Of a stretch of 22,884 nucleotides of DNA, positions 22,780 to 22,884 are shown in pieces. The notes under the pieces are model-generated. The model was not told the origin of the DNA. It saw nothing but the letters and a program-made list of their open reading frames with translations, and made no database searches. Positions within the stretch are counted from its first letter, which is position 1; each line of letters begins with the position of its first letter. The stretch is taken from contig CAYVDJ010000008.1 in the NCBI GenBank assembly GCA_964450755.1, positions 1 through 22,884 on the forward strand, read 5' to 3'. This DNA comes from JAADDG01 sp964450755. GTDB taxonomy: Bacteria > Campylobacterota > Campylobacteria > Campylobacterales > JAADDG01. Both the position numbers and the translations under genes were made by a program.

Positions 22780-22884
22780 GTTTTTCTATCGCAACGAAGC
22801 AGAGGGTCAGTCCGAATGTTCCGGTAACTGCTACGAAACTTCCGAGTTCTTTGCATTTTGACTCTTCTGTAGAGTAAACGGCTG
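22757..22884 (-). CDS. tcdA: tRNA threonylcarbamoyladenosine dehydratase, C-terminal fragment
   Basis: An open frame on the minus strand enters from the right edge and stops at 22757-22759. Its 41 residues include VYSTEE and SFVAVTGTFGLTLC, which match the C-terminal segment of the ThiF/E1-like enzyme TcdA (CsdL/YgdL), the ATP-dependent enzyme that forms the cyclic form of t6A37 in tRNAs. The N-terminal ATP-binding part lies outside the window. It converges with and overlaps the membrane-protein gene by 23 nt, with no terminator between. Confidence 0.75.
   Translation of the reverse strand, partial: AVYSTEESKCKELGSFVAVTGTFGLTLCFVAIEKLTTKLCS

Overview
The window looks like a chromosomal segment from a Campylobacterota (Epsilonproteobacteria) genome, probably a free-living sulfur- or hydrogen-oxidising relative rather than a host pathogen. 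The grounds are the AT-rich coding style, the run ribA / hemB-argF-UPF0763-hemN-(Fe-S protein), which from memory matches Campylobacter jejuni, and the UPF0763 (DUF2603) gene, a family I know only from this phylum. Genus cannot be fixed by eye.

Layout. (1) 2-517: five tRNA genes on the minus strand, read from the right as Lys-Val-Asp-Lys-Val, driven by a consensus sigma70 promoter. (2) 515-1606: a CinA/PncC-like gene, minus strand. (3) 1740-4136: the serine pathway pair serC-serA (plus), preceded by a structured leader and closed by a hairpin shared with convergent ribA (4144-4707, minus). (4) 4785-10755: a tightly packed plus-strand operon hemB-argF-UPF0763-hemN-Fe-S oxidoreductase-lgt, closed by a nested hairpin. 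(5) 10956-17047: a three-gene accessory operon. (6) 17138-18466: a YajR-type MFS transporter. (7) 18547-22779: a five-gene translationally coupled operon: tandem-NosL protein, orphan membrane-anchored protein, MacB/LolC-like permease, ABC ATPase and a cysteine-containing polytopic membrane protein. (8) 22757-22884: the C-terminal end of tcdA on the minus strand, cut by the window edge.

The standout is region 5. It encodes a small protein resembling the trypsin-co-occurring domain 1 (CU044_2847) family; a cytosolic trypsin-like protease with an intact His-Asp-Ser triad fused to what looks like an AAA/STAND-type ATPase that has lost its nucleotide-binding motifs; and a 1427-residue protein with, in order, a signal peptide, fourteen near-periodic WD40 blades (two seven-bladed propellers), a beta-rich region, one transmembrane helix, a conserved-looking alpha/beta domain, an intact P-loop ATPase and a winged-helix-like end. 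Trypsin, its co-occurring domain, WD40 repeats and STAND ATPases are known parts of predicted NTP-dependent biological conflict systems. What is unusual is the predicted topology: the WD40 sensor appears to lie outside the cytoplasmic membrane while the ATPase and protease lie inside. I infer a membrane-spanning surveillance or envelope-sensing machine in which an external ligand triggers ATPase assembly and protease activation in the cytosol. That function is a hypothesis.

Region 7 is a second point of interest: the combination of a tandem NosL domain protein, a lipoprotein-type ABC exporter and a membrane protein with paired cysteines suggests copper or thiol handling in the envelope. The serC leader is a third: two inverted pairings compete or combine next to the serC ribosome binding site.
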